Assembly: GCA_035354275.1 (NCBI GenBank)
Contig: DAOQAU010000027.1
Location: forward strand, 1-21,763
Length of the DNA stretch: 21,763 bases
Direction: 5' to 3'
DNA from: DAOQAU01 sp035354275
GTDB lineage: Bacteria; Cyanobacteriota; Vampirovibrionia; Gastranaerophilales; Gastranaerophilaceae
Shown here: positions 5,631 through 14,117 of the stretch, piece by piece
Position numbering within the stretch: position 1 is the stretch's first letter
How the letters are laid out: each line of letters begins with the position of its first letter
Notes under the pieces: model-generated
Databases searched by the model: none
Told to the model about the DNA's origin: nothing
The model's input: only the letters and a program-made list of their open reading frames with translations
Made by a program: the position numbers and the translations under genes

Positions 5631-7349
5631 ATGTCAGTAGGACAATTTGTATTTATGTTACACAGCCACCTCCCCTATTACAGAAAAGCCGGAATGTGGC
5701 CTTTCGGGGAAGAAAACTTATATGAGTGTATGGCTGAAACTTATATCCCGCTATTGAACGCAATAGCAGAACTTTATGATGAAGGAATCAAGGCAAAATT
5801 AACCGTCGGAATCACACCGATTCTTGCCGAACAGTTAAATGACGACCACCTTCAGCAAGGCTTCATAAAATTTTTAGACAACAGAATAGAAGCGGTAGCC
5901 AAGGATTTGAAAAGATATCCCGACCCTAACGTTGCTCATTCCCAGCACTTAAAATACCTTGCAAAATACTATTTTGACTGGTTTAACCACATCAAAGACA
6001 CTTATGTTAACAGATACAAAATGGATTTGATAGGAACTTTCAAAAAATATCAGGACCTGGGTTGTATAGAAATAACAACTTCAGGTGCTACACACGGGTT
6101 TTCACCTTTGTTTGAAACAGACACAAACCTGAACGCACAGTTCAAAATCGGTTCAGACACAACAAAAAGACTTTTCGGTCAACAGCCTTGCGGAGCTTGG
6201 CTGCCTGAATGTGCTTACAGACAAGGTTATGAATACGTAGGAAAAGACGGAGAAAAGAAATGGCGTCCCGCGATTGAAGTTATTCTTCAAAACAACGATA
6301 TTGAATACTTTTTTACCGAATCTCACGTAATCGAAGGCGGAAATTCAATCGGAAACCGCAGAGTTATAGGGGTTTACGGAAATATTGAATACATTCCTTT
6401 GCCTGAAAGAGAAGCGACAGGCTACGACACATATTCAGCTTACTGGCTTCCGGATGCACAAGTTGCGGTTATGGGAAGAAACGACAGAGCAGGATATCAG
6501 GTTTGGTCAGCTGCCGACGGATACCCGGGCGACGGATGTTTCAGAGAATTCCACAAAAAAGACGATAAGTCCGGTGCTCACTACTGGAGAATAACTTCTC
6601 CGACAACCGATTTGGGCGACAAAATGCTCTATGATCCTGTGCTTGCGCTGAATAAAGTTAATGAAAATTCAGACCACTACACAACTTTAATTTACCACTT
6701 GCTAAATGACTACAAACTTGCAACAGGTAAAGAAGGACTTGTAATGGTTTCGTTTGATACGGAATTGTTCGGCCACTGGTGGTTTGAAGGTGTTGAATTC
6801 ATTAAACAGGTTATCAAGAAGTTTTCAACTTACGTTCCAGAAGTCGAAAGATGCACCGCTTGTGAATACATAAGAGAACATCCTCCGACAGAGGCAATTC
6901 AAATTCCTGAAAGCTCATGGGGACAGGGCGGACACTTCTGGGTATGGCAAAACCATTTGACAGAATGGATGTGGCCTATTATACACTCTTGCGAAAAAAG
7001 AATTATGGAAGTTGTTTCCAAATACGAACAAATTCCTCAAGACAAACTTCTTTTCAGAGCTCTCAACCAGCTTGCAAGAGAAAACCTGCTTCTGCAAAGT
7101 TCAGACTGGCCGTTTTTGATTACAACATGGCAGGCTAAGGACTATGCGACAGACAGATTCAGAGAACACGTCGAAAGATTTGAAAAAATCGCCGATATGA
7201 TTGAAAACAATTCAATCGATGAAGATTACCTCAAATCGGTCGAATCAATCGATAACTGCTTTGAAGTAATCGACTACAGAGTCTATCTGCCGATTGAAGA
7301 AGGCAAAATTCCTCAACAGGAAGCTAAATTGGCACCTCTGTACCAATAG
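5631..7349 (+). CDS. GH57 family 1,4-alpha-glucan branching enzyme
   Basis: This 572-residue cytoplasmic enzyme transfers alpha-1,4 glucan segments to form alpha-1,6 branches in glycogen. All five conserved GH57 regions are visible: HSHLPY (11-16), SGATHG (151-156), WLPECAY with nucleophile E193 (190-196), FDTELFGHWWFEG with acid D376 (375-387), and SSWG (428-431). The QSSDWPFLI stretch (489-497) belongs to the C-terminal helical DUF1957-like region of branching enzymes. Length exceeds the about 520 residues of Thermus branching enzyme, with an insert near 200-215 and a C-terminal tail. GGAGG lies 8 nt before the ATG. It is a single gene, preceded by repeat elements and followed by a bidirectional terminator. 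An amylase or 4-alpha-glucanotransferase role is less likely, given the HWWFEG and DWPF motifs. Confidence 0.92.
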   Translation: MSVGQFVFMLHSHLPYYRKAGMWPFGEENLYECMAETYIPLLNAIAELYDEGIKAKLTVGITPILAEQLNDDHLQQGFIKFLDNRIEAVAKDLKRYPDPNVAHSQHLKYLAKYYFDWFNHIKDTYVNRYKMDLIGTFKKYQDLGCIEITTSGATHGFSPLFETDTNLNAQFKIGSDTTKRLFGQQPCGAWLPECAYRQGYEYVGKDGEKKWRPAIEVILQNNDIEYFFTESHVIEGGNSIGNRRVIGVYGNIEYIPLPEREATGYDTYSAYWLPDAQVAVMGRNDRAGYQVWSAADGYPGDGCFREFHKKDDKSGAHYWRITSPTTDLGDKMLYDPVLALNKVNENSDHYTTLIYHLLNDYKLATGKEGLVMVSFDTELFGHWWFEGVEFIKQVIKKFSTYVPEVERCTACEYIREHPPTEAIQIPESSWGQGGHFWVWQNHLTEWMWPIIHSCEKRIMEVVSKYEQIPQDKLLFRALNQLARENLLLQSSDWPFLITTWQAKDYATDRFREHVERFEKIADMIENNSIDEDYLKSVESIDNCFEVIDYRVYLPIEEGKIPQQEAKLAPLYQ

Positions 7350-7400
7350 TGAACTGTGAGCAGTGAACGATGAACTGTTAATCGGACTAACAAAGTCCGA
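7348..7400 (+). repeat. Heptamer repeat starting in the GH57 stop codon
   Basis: Seven-nt units AGTGAAC, TGTGAGC, AGTGAAC, GATGAAC and TGTTAAT run 7348-7382. The first unit overlaps the TAG stop at 7347-7349. A short hairpin TCGGACT/AGTCCGA (7382-7388 with 7394-7400) follows. Confidence 0.7.
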
Positions 7401-7409
7401 CAAAACCAT

Positions 7410-7457
7410 AATAAAATACGGCGGGGTTTCGTAAACGAAATCCCGCCGTATTTTATT
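7410..7457. terminator. Bidirectional rho-independent terminator
   Basis: A 22-bp stem (one G-T pair) with a TAAA loop: AATAAAATACGGCGGG on the left pairs with CCCGCCGTATTTTATT on the right. The A-tract and T-tract on either side serve both the GH57 gene (+) and the convergent gene at 7467-8138 (minus). Confidence 0.9.
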
Positions 7458-7466
7458 AAAAACAAT

Positions 7467-8138
7467 TTAAATAAATTTCAACTCCTCTTTTCTTATTTTT
7501 AAATTCGGAGCAAATATTTGAGCCAATTCACTCAAATCGCTGTTGGTATTAGACTTAGGAAAAACACCCAAATTATTTCGTAAATTAAAAATTTTCATAT
7601 ATTGTTCAAAAACATCTGAAACGTAACCTACAATACCCATCCAAGAGTCAACCACATAAGCCTTTTTGCCAAATGTTTTATAATCATTCAAGATAGCAGA
7701 TTTGTCCATATTTACCACAACGATACTATGATCTACATCTTTAAGTGTTAGGTTTTCCCCATTTTTTATAAATTCAGTTAAATTAAAAATTTTTACTCTA
7801 TCCACTCCGTTTAAATCAAGAGCCATTTTTGATAAAATTGCAGATTCTCCGCAATTTCCTACTTTTGCATTTTTAACGTAGCTGACTAAAACCTCCGGAT
7901 CATTACATGATTGAGCTAAAATTTGTCGATATTGACACAATAAACTTTTTTTTGCATTTAACCAAGCAGAACTAATGCGATTATGCCTAACAAAAATTCG
8001 GTTTAAGTAATCGGGTGAAACTCTTGGAAATTCATTATTAACTTTTCTCATGACTGTTTCAGCCAAACGAAGTTCACGATTTCTTGACTGAAAAGAAACT
8101 TGGATGTTGTTTGAAAAATTTTTTGATGTAATTTTCAT
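7467..8138 (-). CDS. Putative papain/transglutaminase-fold cysteine hydrolase
   Basis: I do not know a named family for this 223-residue protein. It has an ordered Cys-His-Asp set: C96 in KVGNCGESA, H137 in VDHSIVVVN and D164 in AYVVDSWMG. That order and context match the transglutaminase/papain-like fold, as in several bacterial effectors and toxins. No signal peptide is seen. The N-terminus contains FSNNIQVSFQS (8-18), similar to FSNINFSS in the metallopeptidase-like protein at 14867-15613, hinting at a shared targeting segment. The start has no Shine-Dalgarno sequence; TTATAT lies a few bases upstream. It is convergent with the GH57 gene and downstream of, but not tightly linked to, the GH38 gene. 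Catalysis is inferred from motif spacing only. Confidence 0.65.
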   Translation of the reverse strand: MKITSKNFSNNIQVSFQSRNRELRLAETVMRKVNNEFPRVSPDYLNRIFVRHNRISSAWLNAKKSLLCQYRQILAQSCNDPEVLVSYVKNAKVGNCGESAILSKMALDLNGVDRVKIFNLTEFIKNGENLTLKDVDHSIVVVNMDKSAILNDYKTFGKKAYVVDSWMGIVGYVSDVFEQYMKIFNLRNNLGVFPKSNTNSDLSELAQIFAPNLKIRKEELKFI

Positions 8139-8188
8139 ATCAATATAAAATCAGCTGAAAATTAAAATTGCCTGAAATTTTGACATTT

Positions 8189-10339
8189 TTAAATTTTGTT
8201 TATAATTATCTTCGGATAAATTTCTTCAACCAAGTCGTGCCAGTTTTCTTTATCACCGAATCCTATTGCAAATTCTGCTATATTTTCGCCAAGCTGCTGC
8301 GAGTCAAAAACTTCAAGCGGCGGGCCTGCAGGAGTTGTTCTTGCAGGGTTTTTAGGATTAGAAATCATACCGATAGCTCGAAGCAGAGTTATTAAAAGAA
8401 AATTCTTTTTAACCTCATACTCGCAAAGCCCTTTTGTAACGACTTCAAACCCTTGTGCCCAAACATATCTTTGCATAGGGGCAGTATTTGTTTTAGCCTC
8501 GATGCCTTTTGTTTTTGGAAGATTTTTTCTTATATCATAGTCGGGATCAAACTCCCTTCTGATAAGAAAATTCATATCCTCCGAATAAGTTTCTTTTATC
8601 GGCTCAAGCAGGTTAAAACTTAGCTGAAGCAGATGATTCTTAATTTTGTTATTCCAAAGAATTTTAAAATTAAGCAGTTTTGACCCCTTATTTAGTGAAA
8701 TTTCTGTATTTAAAATTGTTGTTCCTATCTTAAATTTCACCAAAAGCGCACATTGAAGTTTGCCTTTTCTTAAAATTTTTGAGGAAATTATAATGCTTTC
8801 AAGACCTTTATCATTTATCACAGGGCCAAAATTATAACTGTCTCCTTTATCTTTAAAGTCAACAAATTTTATAAAATCCTTGTAAATCTTGTCTGTTTTT
8901 TTATCCTCAACAATAATTTTGCCGTTTTTTATAGTCAAAGAAATATTATCATTTTCAAGTTTTGTATCGGAAACCGCTAAGTCAAGGGGGTAAAATATTT
9001 TAGGGTATAATTTATGAGGTTTTGAAAGAAGCTTTGAAGGCTCCTTGCACTCAACTTCGGTTAAATACGTGTAAATGTTTGTATAATCTTCTGTCACTGG
9101 GATTTTATGAATATTCTGTAAAAAGTCGCTTGAAAATCCTTTTCTTATCCCGATAATTTGACAATCATTTTCAGGCAATTTTACACAAGATTCAAACTGT
9201 ACAACCCCTTCAAAATTAACTGTTGAAAGGTTTACAATCAAAGAAGGTTCGCCTGTTTTAAATTTTAACTCTTCAATTATTGTTTCTGCAATTTGCAGAA
9301 TTTTCTCGTATCGAATTATGTTTTCTGCATGAACTTTATCTGTTGAGCACCCGCAAATTCCGTCGTGGGCCTGATTTTGCAACAATAATTTATAAGCATA
9401 TTCGATTATATTATCATAAGACTTTGTTTTGTATTTACCCTGAGCAAATTTTTGAAATTTATTTGCAAGGTTTAGCATATAAGAGCATTTTACATTGTAT
9501 TGCTTAAGCTTCATCCTTGCCGAATAACACCCTTGCAAAATAAATGTTTGGGAATTATTCCTGAGCTCACCTTCGTATTTAAATTTAAAATTGTCTTTTA
9601 CCAACCTGAAATACTCAAAAGGTGATGAAAGTACAATTTCATAATCTTTTAAAAGTTTATTTACTTCCTTAATCTGCTCTAAAATGTCGCTTTCCAACCC
9701 CAAATGGTCTGCACCGATTGGCATTAAAAGGACATCGGAAGATTTTTGGGCGATTTTATCCAAATGGCTTTGGATAAAATCGCCTTTTTCTTTAATGCTT
9801 AAATTAGTTGAGAAAATATCGTTAAAATAGCCTCGCACGAGGTTTACGGTTTTAACTCCGTTAAAGATAAATTCTGAAGGGATTTCATCGGGACAACCTC
9901 GCCACACGACAGCTTTATCTATTCCAAACTCTTCTAAAATTGTCGGGATGTTTTGGCTGTGTCCGAAAGTATCTGCAAAATACCCCAAAAAATCTTTGCA
10001 GCCTAAATTTTTAGCGTATTTCAAACCTATTTCAAGATTTTTCTTAAAACATCTTTGGTCGGTTAAAAATTCATCAACGAGAGTATAAAAAGGTCCAATA
10101 AAAAGTTTTTTTTGCTCAATTAATTTGCGCACAAGTTTTTCTTTTTCGGGATTCAGTTCAAGGTAATCTTCAAGGGCTGCTGTTTGTCCGTCAAAATAAA
10201 AGGAAGGGATTTTGCCTTTTTCCAGTAAGGCCAAAACATTGTCAAAGACTCTCAAAAGGCGAAGCCTGAAAACTTCAAACTCTCTGTACCATTCCCTGTC
10301 CCAATGAGTGTGCAGATATGCAATAACTTTTTTCTTCAT
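8189..10339 (-). CDS. GH38 family alpha-mannosidase
   Basis: This 716-residue glycoside hydrolase family 38 enzyme should remove alpha-linked mannose with a Zn-dependent retaining mechanism. Key sites are HTHWDREWY (H12 and D14, zinc ligands), the nucleophile D123 in YFADTFGHSQN, and H325 in NQAHDGICGCSTD as the further zinc ligand. YFDGQTAALEDYLE (48-61) and GPFYTLVDEFL (82-92) are typical of bacterial GH38. The C-terminal beta-rich region (about 360-716) follows. It is shorter than the 850-1000 residues of many family members, mostly from a compact C-terminus. There is no signal peptide, so it is probably cytoplasmic and acts on imported oligosaccharides. The ATG has no Shine-Dalgarno sequence and lies 6 nt after TAAAAT, so the mRNA may be leaderless. 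Confidence 0.92.
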   Translation of the reverse strand: MKKKVIAYLHTHWDREWYREFEVFRLRLLRVFDNVLALLEKGKIPSFYFDGQTAALEDYLELNPEKEKLVRKLIEQKKLFIGPFYTLVDEFLTDQRCFKKNLEIGLKYAKNLGCKDFLGYFADTFGHSQNIPTILEEFGIDKAVVWRGCPDEIPSEFIFNGVKTVNLVRGYFNDIFSTNLSIKEKGDFIQSHLDKIAQKSSDVLLMPIGADHLGLESDILEQIKEVNKLLKDYEIVLSSPFEYFRLVKDNFKFKYEGELRNNSQTFILQGCYSARMKLKQYNVKCSYMLNLANKFQKFAQGKYKTKSYDNIIEYAYKLLLQNQAHDGICGCSTDKVHAENIIRYEKILQIAETIIEELKFKTGEPSLIVNLSTVNFEGVVQFESCVKLPENDCQIIGIRKGFSSDFLQNIHKIPVTEDYTNIYTYLTEVECKEPSKLLSKPHKLYPKIFYPLDLAVSDTKLENDNISLTIKNGKIIVEDKKTDKIYKDFIKFVDFKDKGDSYNFGPVINDKGLESIIISSKILRKGKLQCALLVKFKIGTTILNTEISLNKGSKLLNFKILWNNKIKNHLLQLSFNLLEPIKETYSEDMNFLIRREFDPDYDIRKNLPKTKGIEAKTNTAPMQRYVWAQGFEVVTKGLCEYEVKKNFLLITLLRAIGMISNPKNPARTTPAGPPLEVFDSQQLGENIAEFAIGFGDKENWHDLVEEIYPKIIINKI

Positions 10340-10345
10340 AAATGT

Positions 10346-10351
10346 ATTTTA
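10346..10351 (-). promoter_or_regulatory. Possible -10 box of the GH38 gene
   Basis: TAAAAT on the minus strand ends 6 nt before the GH38 ATG, the same spacing as at ruvC. No good -35 is visible, so this is tentative. Confidence 0.35.
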
Positions 10352-10390
10352 ACGCATTGAACAAAAAAAGTGAAAAAGTTTACAAAAAAG

Positions 10391-11524
10391 TTATACAAAA
10401 TCGCCGTCAAAAATTAAATCCTGAGATTTTTCGGTTTCTTTGATTTTTATAAAATTTGTATTAGGAATATATTCATCTTCAGAAAGCTTGATTTTATTAA
10501 TAATTTTTGCTCTTTTTTTGCGGTAAAGCATATCAACAAAAGCTTCAAGCCTTGTTACAAAACCGGCTTCGCCTGTGTGTTCGTCTATTGTTAAATTTAA
10601 AATGGGTTTATTAAACTTTTTGGCCTTTCTGTTAATTCTTTCTATCATTAAAGAATCCGGACCGCAGCCAAAAGCCGTTAAATTTATAATTCCGTCTATT
10701 TTGTTATCTTTAAGATAATGCCCCGCACAGCCCGTCATTTCGTACTCGTTTGCCCAGTAAAGCCTTTGATTAAGCGCATTTATGCCTTCCTGCATCTGTT
10801 CCGGTGTAAGCTCATTTGCGCTGTAAACCTTAACGTCCATATCATTAAGCTTATCAAAAATCCTCATGGAAATTTGTTCATCATAAATATTATAAGGGTG
10901 CGACACAAGTGCAACTGAAATCGGATATTCTCTTGTTTCCTGTGAAATAAAAACTTTTCCCTGAAGCGCATAATTCATAGCCTGTTTATAGCTCATACCC
11001 GAGCGTGACATGATTTTAAAATTGTTATAAACTTTCCACCCTGCCTTTGATGCCTTTTTAATTCTTTTTTCGTCGGTTATTCCAAACGGTCCGACAATTT
11101 CTTTTAAAAATTCGTAAAATCCTTGATTTTTTTCTGATTTATCAAGTGTAGCTTCAATCATTTGAAAATCTTTTTTTACAACATTTCTTATTAAATCTGG
11201 AAGCCCTCTTATTTTGGAGCAATTATAAATTTTAGGAGCAATAGATTGAAAAGAAGGAACAAAAATTTTATCAACACCTTTATCTATTAAGTTTAAAATA
11301 TGTCCCACATAGACTTTTACAGGCAAACACGTTTCGCTTACAACAAGTGAAGATCCTTTTGCGAGGGTTTTTTTTGTTGTTTTATCAGATAAAACTATTT
11401 CAATGCCAAGTTCTGTTAAAAACCCGTACAAAAACGGATAATTAGTGTAAAATGACATTGCCCTGGGGATACCGATTTGCATTTTTGTCTCTTGTTCTAC
11501 ATTCATAGTAGTATCATAATCCAA
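10391..11524 (-). CDS. DUF2229 protein related to acyl-CoA dehydratase activases (2-hydroxyacyl-CoA dehydratase-like)
   Basis: This protein belongs to the DUF2229/COG3580-3581 group, which occurs fused or next to BadF/HgdC-type ATP-dependent activases and is thought to bind an Fe-S cluster; its reaction is not known. Seen here: IGIPRAM at the true N-terminal strand, SETCLPVKVYVGH (C66), YNCSK (C102), TGCAGHY, AFGCGPDS, and the family hallmark NLTIDEHTGEAGFVTRLEAF. The listed start gives 377 residues. Homologues normally begin at the MxIGIPRA motif, so ATG at 11482 (after a weak AAGAG) is likely the real start, giving 363 residues. No activase domain is present in this gene or the window. An activase partner elsewhere in the genome is expected. 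Confidence 0.85.
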   Translation of the reverse strand: MDYDTTMNVEQETKMQIGIPRAMSFYTNYPFLYGFLTELGIEIVLSDKTTKKTLAKGSSLVVSETCLPVKVYVGHILNLIDKGVDKIFVPSFQSIAPKIYNCSKIRGLPDLIRNVVKKDFQMIEATLDKSEKNQGFYEFLKEIVGPFGITDEKRIKKASKAGWKVYNNFKIMSRSGMSYKQAMNYALQGKVFISQETREYPISVALVSHPYNIYDEQISMRIFDKLNDMDVKVYSANELTPEQMQEGINALNQRLYWANEYEMTGCAGHYLKDNKIDGIINLTAFGCGPDSLMIERINRKAKKFNKPILNLTIDEHTGEAGFVTRLEAFVDMLYRKKRAKIINKIKLSEDEYIPNTNFIKIKETEKSQDLIFDGDFV

Positions 11525-11544
11525 ACAAAAAATAATTGCTAGTT

Positions 11545-11759
11545 AGGGGTAAATGGTGAATAGAAATGTTAAAACAGGGGACAAGAGGCGAAGATGCCAA
11601 GAGGCGTAGTAGGATAACCCACGCATCCACGCATCTACTCATCTTATCTTCTTATAAATTATTCGACTGTTCGACTTTTCGACTTTTAATCCTCTTCACC
11701 CCTCACCCCTCACCTCTCACCTCTCACCCTTCACTTCTCACCCTTCGCCTCTCACTTTT
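11545..11759. repeat. Large palindromic repeat with heptamer array
   Basis: The stretch 11525-11897 has no gene; most of it is this repeat. The left arm is purine-rich, begins AGGGGTAAATGGTGAAT, and includes AAGAGGCGAAG and GAGGCGTAG. The centre has CCACGCATC units and ATCTTATCTTCTTATAAA. Next come three 8-nt units (CGACTGTT, CGACTTTT, CGACTTTT; 11664-11687). Last are nine 7-nt units (11697-11759) running from CACCCCT to CACTTTT. The left arm is roughly the reverse complement of the right arm. The same order of blocks occurs at 17761-17914. A 66-residue reading frame across it is compositionally the repeat and not a gene. Confidence 0.85.
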
Positions 11760-11785
11760 CAAATAGCCCAGGCGGATAACCGTTT

Positions 11786-11814
11786 TTGGCAATGTTTCAT
11801 ATTGTATTTAGAAT
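11786..11814 (+). promoter_or_regulatory. Sigma70-type promoter of the SLH gene
   Basis: TTGGCA (11786-11791), a 17-nt spacer and TAGAAT (11809-11814). Predicted transcription start is near 11821, giving a leader of about 75 nt that ends in a strong AAGGAGG ribosome binding site before the ATG at 11898. Confidence 0.75.
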
Positions 11815-11897
11815 ACATAATCATTTAACAAGTTTGTTTTTTAGATTAAAAGCACAAGATTTTTGATTAAATCTTAAAAAAACACAAGGAGGTAAAA

Positions 11898-13967
11898 ATG
11901 ACGATTAAAAAACTTACTATGGCAGCTGCGATTGCCGTCGGAATAGCAACGTGTTCTATAAATACGGCAATGGCAGCTTGTCCATGCAGCAGCACTCCAA
12001 GTTGTGCCTCGCCGCCATGCGCTTGTGCAACACCTTGCAACTCTTGCTGCGACAAATGCAAATGCAACCCGTGCAAATGTAATCCGTGTGATTGTGACCC
12101 ATGCAAAAAGTCATGCGATCCATGCTGTGACCCTTGCGCCAAACCCGCAACTCCGGCATGTGCGACATGTCCAAACACAAGTTGTGCTGATTTGGACATG
12201 AAACAAGTTTACGCTTACCCTAACGCAATTTACGGCGACAACAATTACGTGGGAGAGCAAAAAAACGCAATTTACTCAACTGAAACAGCCTGGGCGTTTG
12301 ACAACTGTGATTCACTTGCGCTTTCAAGAGCAGGCGTATCGGTCGTCGGCTGCGGACAAATGACAGGCGCAGCAGTTCCATTAACCTGCGACGGAATGCC
12401 TATTATTACAGGAGCTGCAGCACCTTGCTGCGGATGTAATTCAATGCCGCTTATAGGTCCTTCTGCCTGCGGATGCGGATGCTTGAACAACGGTGCAATA
12501 GTTGACAGAAACTGTTGCAAAATGGACAATTCCTGCTGTCCTATTCAAATTCAAACTTCCAATTCAATTGATGCATTAAAAAAATCATTCGTCCCTTTTG
12601 AGCCAAACATAGCAGGAACTCAATGCAGCTGCGGATGTACAGGTGCTGCTGCACCTTTGGTGGATGCATTTCCTGATGTTCCGTCAAACTACTGGGCAGC
12701 TTGTCCGATAGACAAACTCGCAATGAATAACGTCGTTGTAGGTTACCCTGACAGACTCTTTAGACCCTGCAAAGATGTATCCCGTGCAGAATTTGCAACA
12801 ATGATAGTTAAAGGCTACAACTTGAATTGCAGTAGCTTACCTACAAAAAACATCTTCAAAGACGTTCCAAGAAGCCACTGGGCTAATTCCTTAATCGCAA
12901 AAGCGGTTGATGAAGGAATTATGTGCGGATATCCCGGCTGCAAATTCAAACCCAATAACCACGTATCTCGTGTAGAAGCACTTACCGCAATGGCTCACAG
13001 CATTAACTGTGAAATGGACTCTTGCAAAGCTCAACAAATCTTGAGCCAATACTGTGACGGTGACAAGGTTCCAAGCTGGGCACAAATTCCCGTCGCAAAA
13101 GCTCTTGAAACAGGCATACTTAAAAACAGCTTAACACCTAATACAATTAATCCTTGTAAAGACGCTTCAAGAGCAGAAATCGCAGATATGCTTCAAACAA
13201 CAAGAATTGCTATGGGGTTAGACACAAACCCTGCAACAGCCTGCGATTGCCCTAAACCGGCAGACCCTTGCTGTCCTAAAAAAGCATACATGGAACAAGA
13301 AGAAATCGTTAAAATTCCTACACTTAAATTGGAATTCCTAGACGAAATCAACGCAAAATCTTCTCACGTAGGTCAACAGTTTGCCACTACAACACTTGAA
13401 GAAGTAACTATCAACGGACACTGCTATCCTTGCGGTTCAAGAGTTAACGGTAAAATCGTTGAAGTTATAAGACCTTCAGGATGCGAAAAAGGTGCACTGA
13501 AACTTGCTTTCACAACTATCGAAGATTGCAGCGGTTGCTGTGCGGACCTTCCAAGACAAATTCTTACCGCTCAGATTAACTGCGCTAAAACACAAAATGC
13601 GGTAGCAAGACTTGTTTCTATGCCATTTACATGGGCAGGTGCACTTGTCGGTACTACAGGAAGAACAATCGGCGGTATGATTTCAAATGCGGGTAACGCT
13701 TTTGAAAGCGTCTCCAACGGAGTCGGTATCGCATCGGGCGAAATCTTCCAGGGACAATTCCGTGCCTCAGGCAGAAGCTTGCAAGATGCAGGAAAAGCAG
13801 CAATCGTTGCACCTGTTGACTTCGCAAGAACAGCCTTCAGCGGTGCTACAGGACTATTCCAAACCACCGGCGACGAAGTTGCTTACCTTGTTGACCCTAA
13901 AGGCTACAAAGTTGCAGCAGTTAACCCTAAAGAACACCTAACAATCGCCTTTGGCTGCTCAGATTAA
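11898..13967 (+). CDS. Secreted SLH-domain protein with cysteine-rich N-terminus
   Basis: This 689-residue exported surface protein has a signal peptide (1-26, cleavage after AMA). Next is a cysteine-rich segment with 22 Cys in residues 28-96, with CNPC/CDPC-type units such as CKCNPCDCDPC. A second Cys- and Gly-rich stretch follows (about 137-248). Three SLH modules lie at about 256-305 (FPDVPSNYWA), 318-370 (FKDVPRSHWA) and 390-437. The C-terminal domain (about 470-689) mixes a Cys-bearing beta region with a Gly/Ala-rich amphipathic tail (575-660). SLH modules bind cell-wall polymers or tie the outer membrane to peptidoglycan. I infer an envelope structural role, perhaps disulfide cross-linked or metal binding. 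Strong promoter, AAGGAGG site and a perfect terminator suggest high expression. No porin (OprB) barrel is evident, unlike cyanobacterial SLH porins. Confidence 0.88.
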   Translation: MTIKKLTMAAAIAVGIATCSINTAMAACPCSSTPSCASPPCACATPCNSCCDKCKCNPCKCNPCDCDPCKKSCDPCCDPCAKPATPACATCPNTSCADLDMKQVYAYPNAIYGDNNYVGEQKNAIYSTETAWAFDNCDSLALSRAGVSVVGCGQMTGAAVPLTCDGMPIITGAAAPCCGCNSMPLIGPSACGCGCLNNGAIVDRNCCKMDNSCCPIQIQTSNSIDALKKSFVPFEPNIAGTQCSCGCTGAAAPLVDAFPDVPSNYWAACPIDKLAMNNVVVGYPDRLFRPCKDVSRAEFATMIVKGYNLNCSSLPTKNIFKDVPRSHWANSLIAKAVDEGIMCGYPGCKFKPNNHVSRVEALTAMAHSINCEMDSCKAQQILSQYCDGDKVPSWAQIPVAKALETGILKNSLTPNTINPCKDASRAEIADMLQTTRIAMGLDTNPATACDCPKPADPCCPKKAYMEQEEIVKIPTLKLEFLDEINAKSSHVGQQFATTTLEEVTINGHCYPCGSRVNGKIVEVIRPSGCEKGALKLAFTTIEDCSGCCADLPRQILTAQINCAKTQNAVARLVSMPFTWAGALVGTTGRTIGGMISNAGNAFESVSNGVGIASGEIFQGQFRASGRSLQDAGKAAIVAPVDFARTAFSGATGLFQTTGDEVAYLVDPKGYKVAAVNPKEHLTIAFGCSD

Positions 13968-13985
13968 TATATACACTTATCCTTG

Positions 13986-14020
13986 AAAAAGGGGCGGACA
14001 CGAAGTGTCCGCCCCTTTTT
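13986..14020 (+). terminator. Terminator of the SLH gene
   Basis: An 11-bp GC-rich stem GGGGCGGACAC/GTGTCCGCCCC with GAA loop, flanked by five A and five T. The hairpin starts about 20 nt after the stop codon. Confidence 0.95.
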
Positions 14021-14064
14021 ATATTCAATACCAATGTACAAAATTTTTAATATATTTCAAAAAA

Positions 14065-14093
14065 TTGCTAAAAAGCAAAAAATATGTTAAAAT
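14065..14093 (+). promoter_or_regulatory. Promoter of the mntA-hepT pair
   Basis: TTGCTA (14065-14070), a 17-nt spacer and TAAAAT (14088-14093), about 25 nt before the mntA ATG. AGAGG lies in the short leader as ribosome binding site. Confidence 0.65.
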
Positions 14094-14117
14094 TCCAATA
14101 CTTAAAAGAGGCAAATT

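Noticed and set aside
11697..11759. CRISPR array
   Set aside because: Units are 7 nt long, contiguous and degenerate, with no spacers and no cas genes.
11566..11766. Plus-strand reading frame of 66 codons
   Set aside because: It lies entirely in the 7/8-nt repeat, has repeat-driven composition (many Thr, Ser, Leu, Pro) and no ribosome binding site.
11867..12529. Antisense reading frames opposite the SLH gene
   Set aside because: Shadows of the Cys-rich coding strand, with His/Gln-rich composition and no initiation signals.
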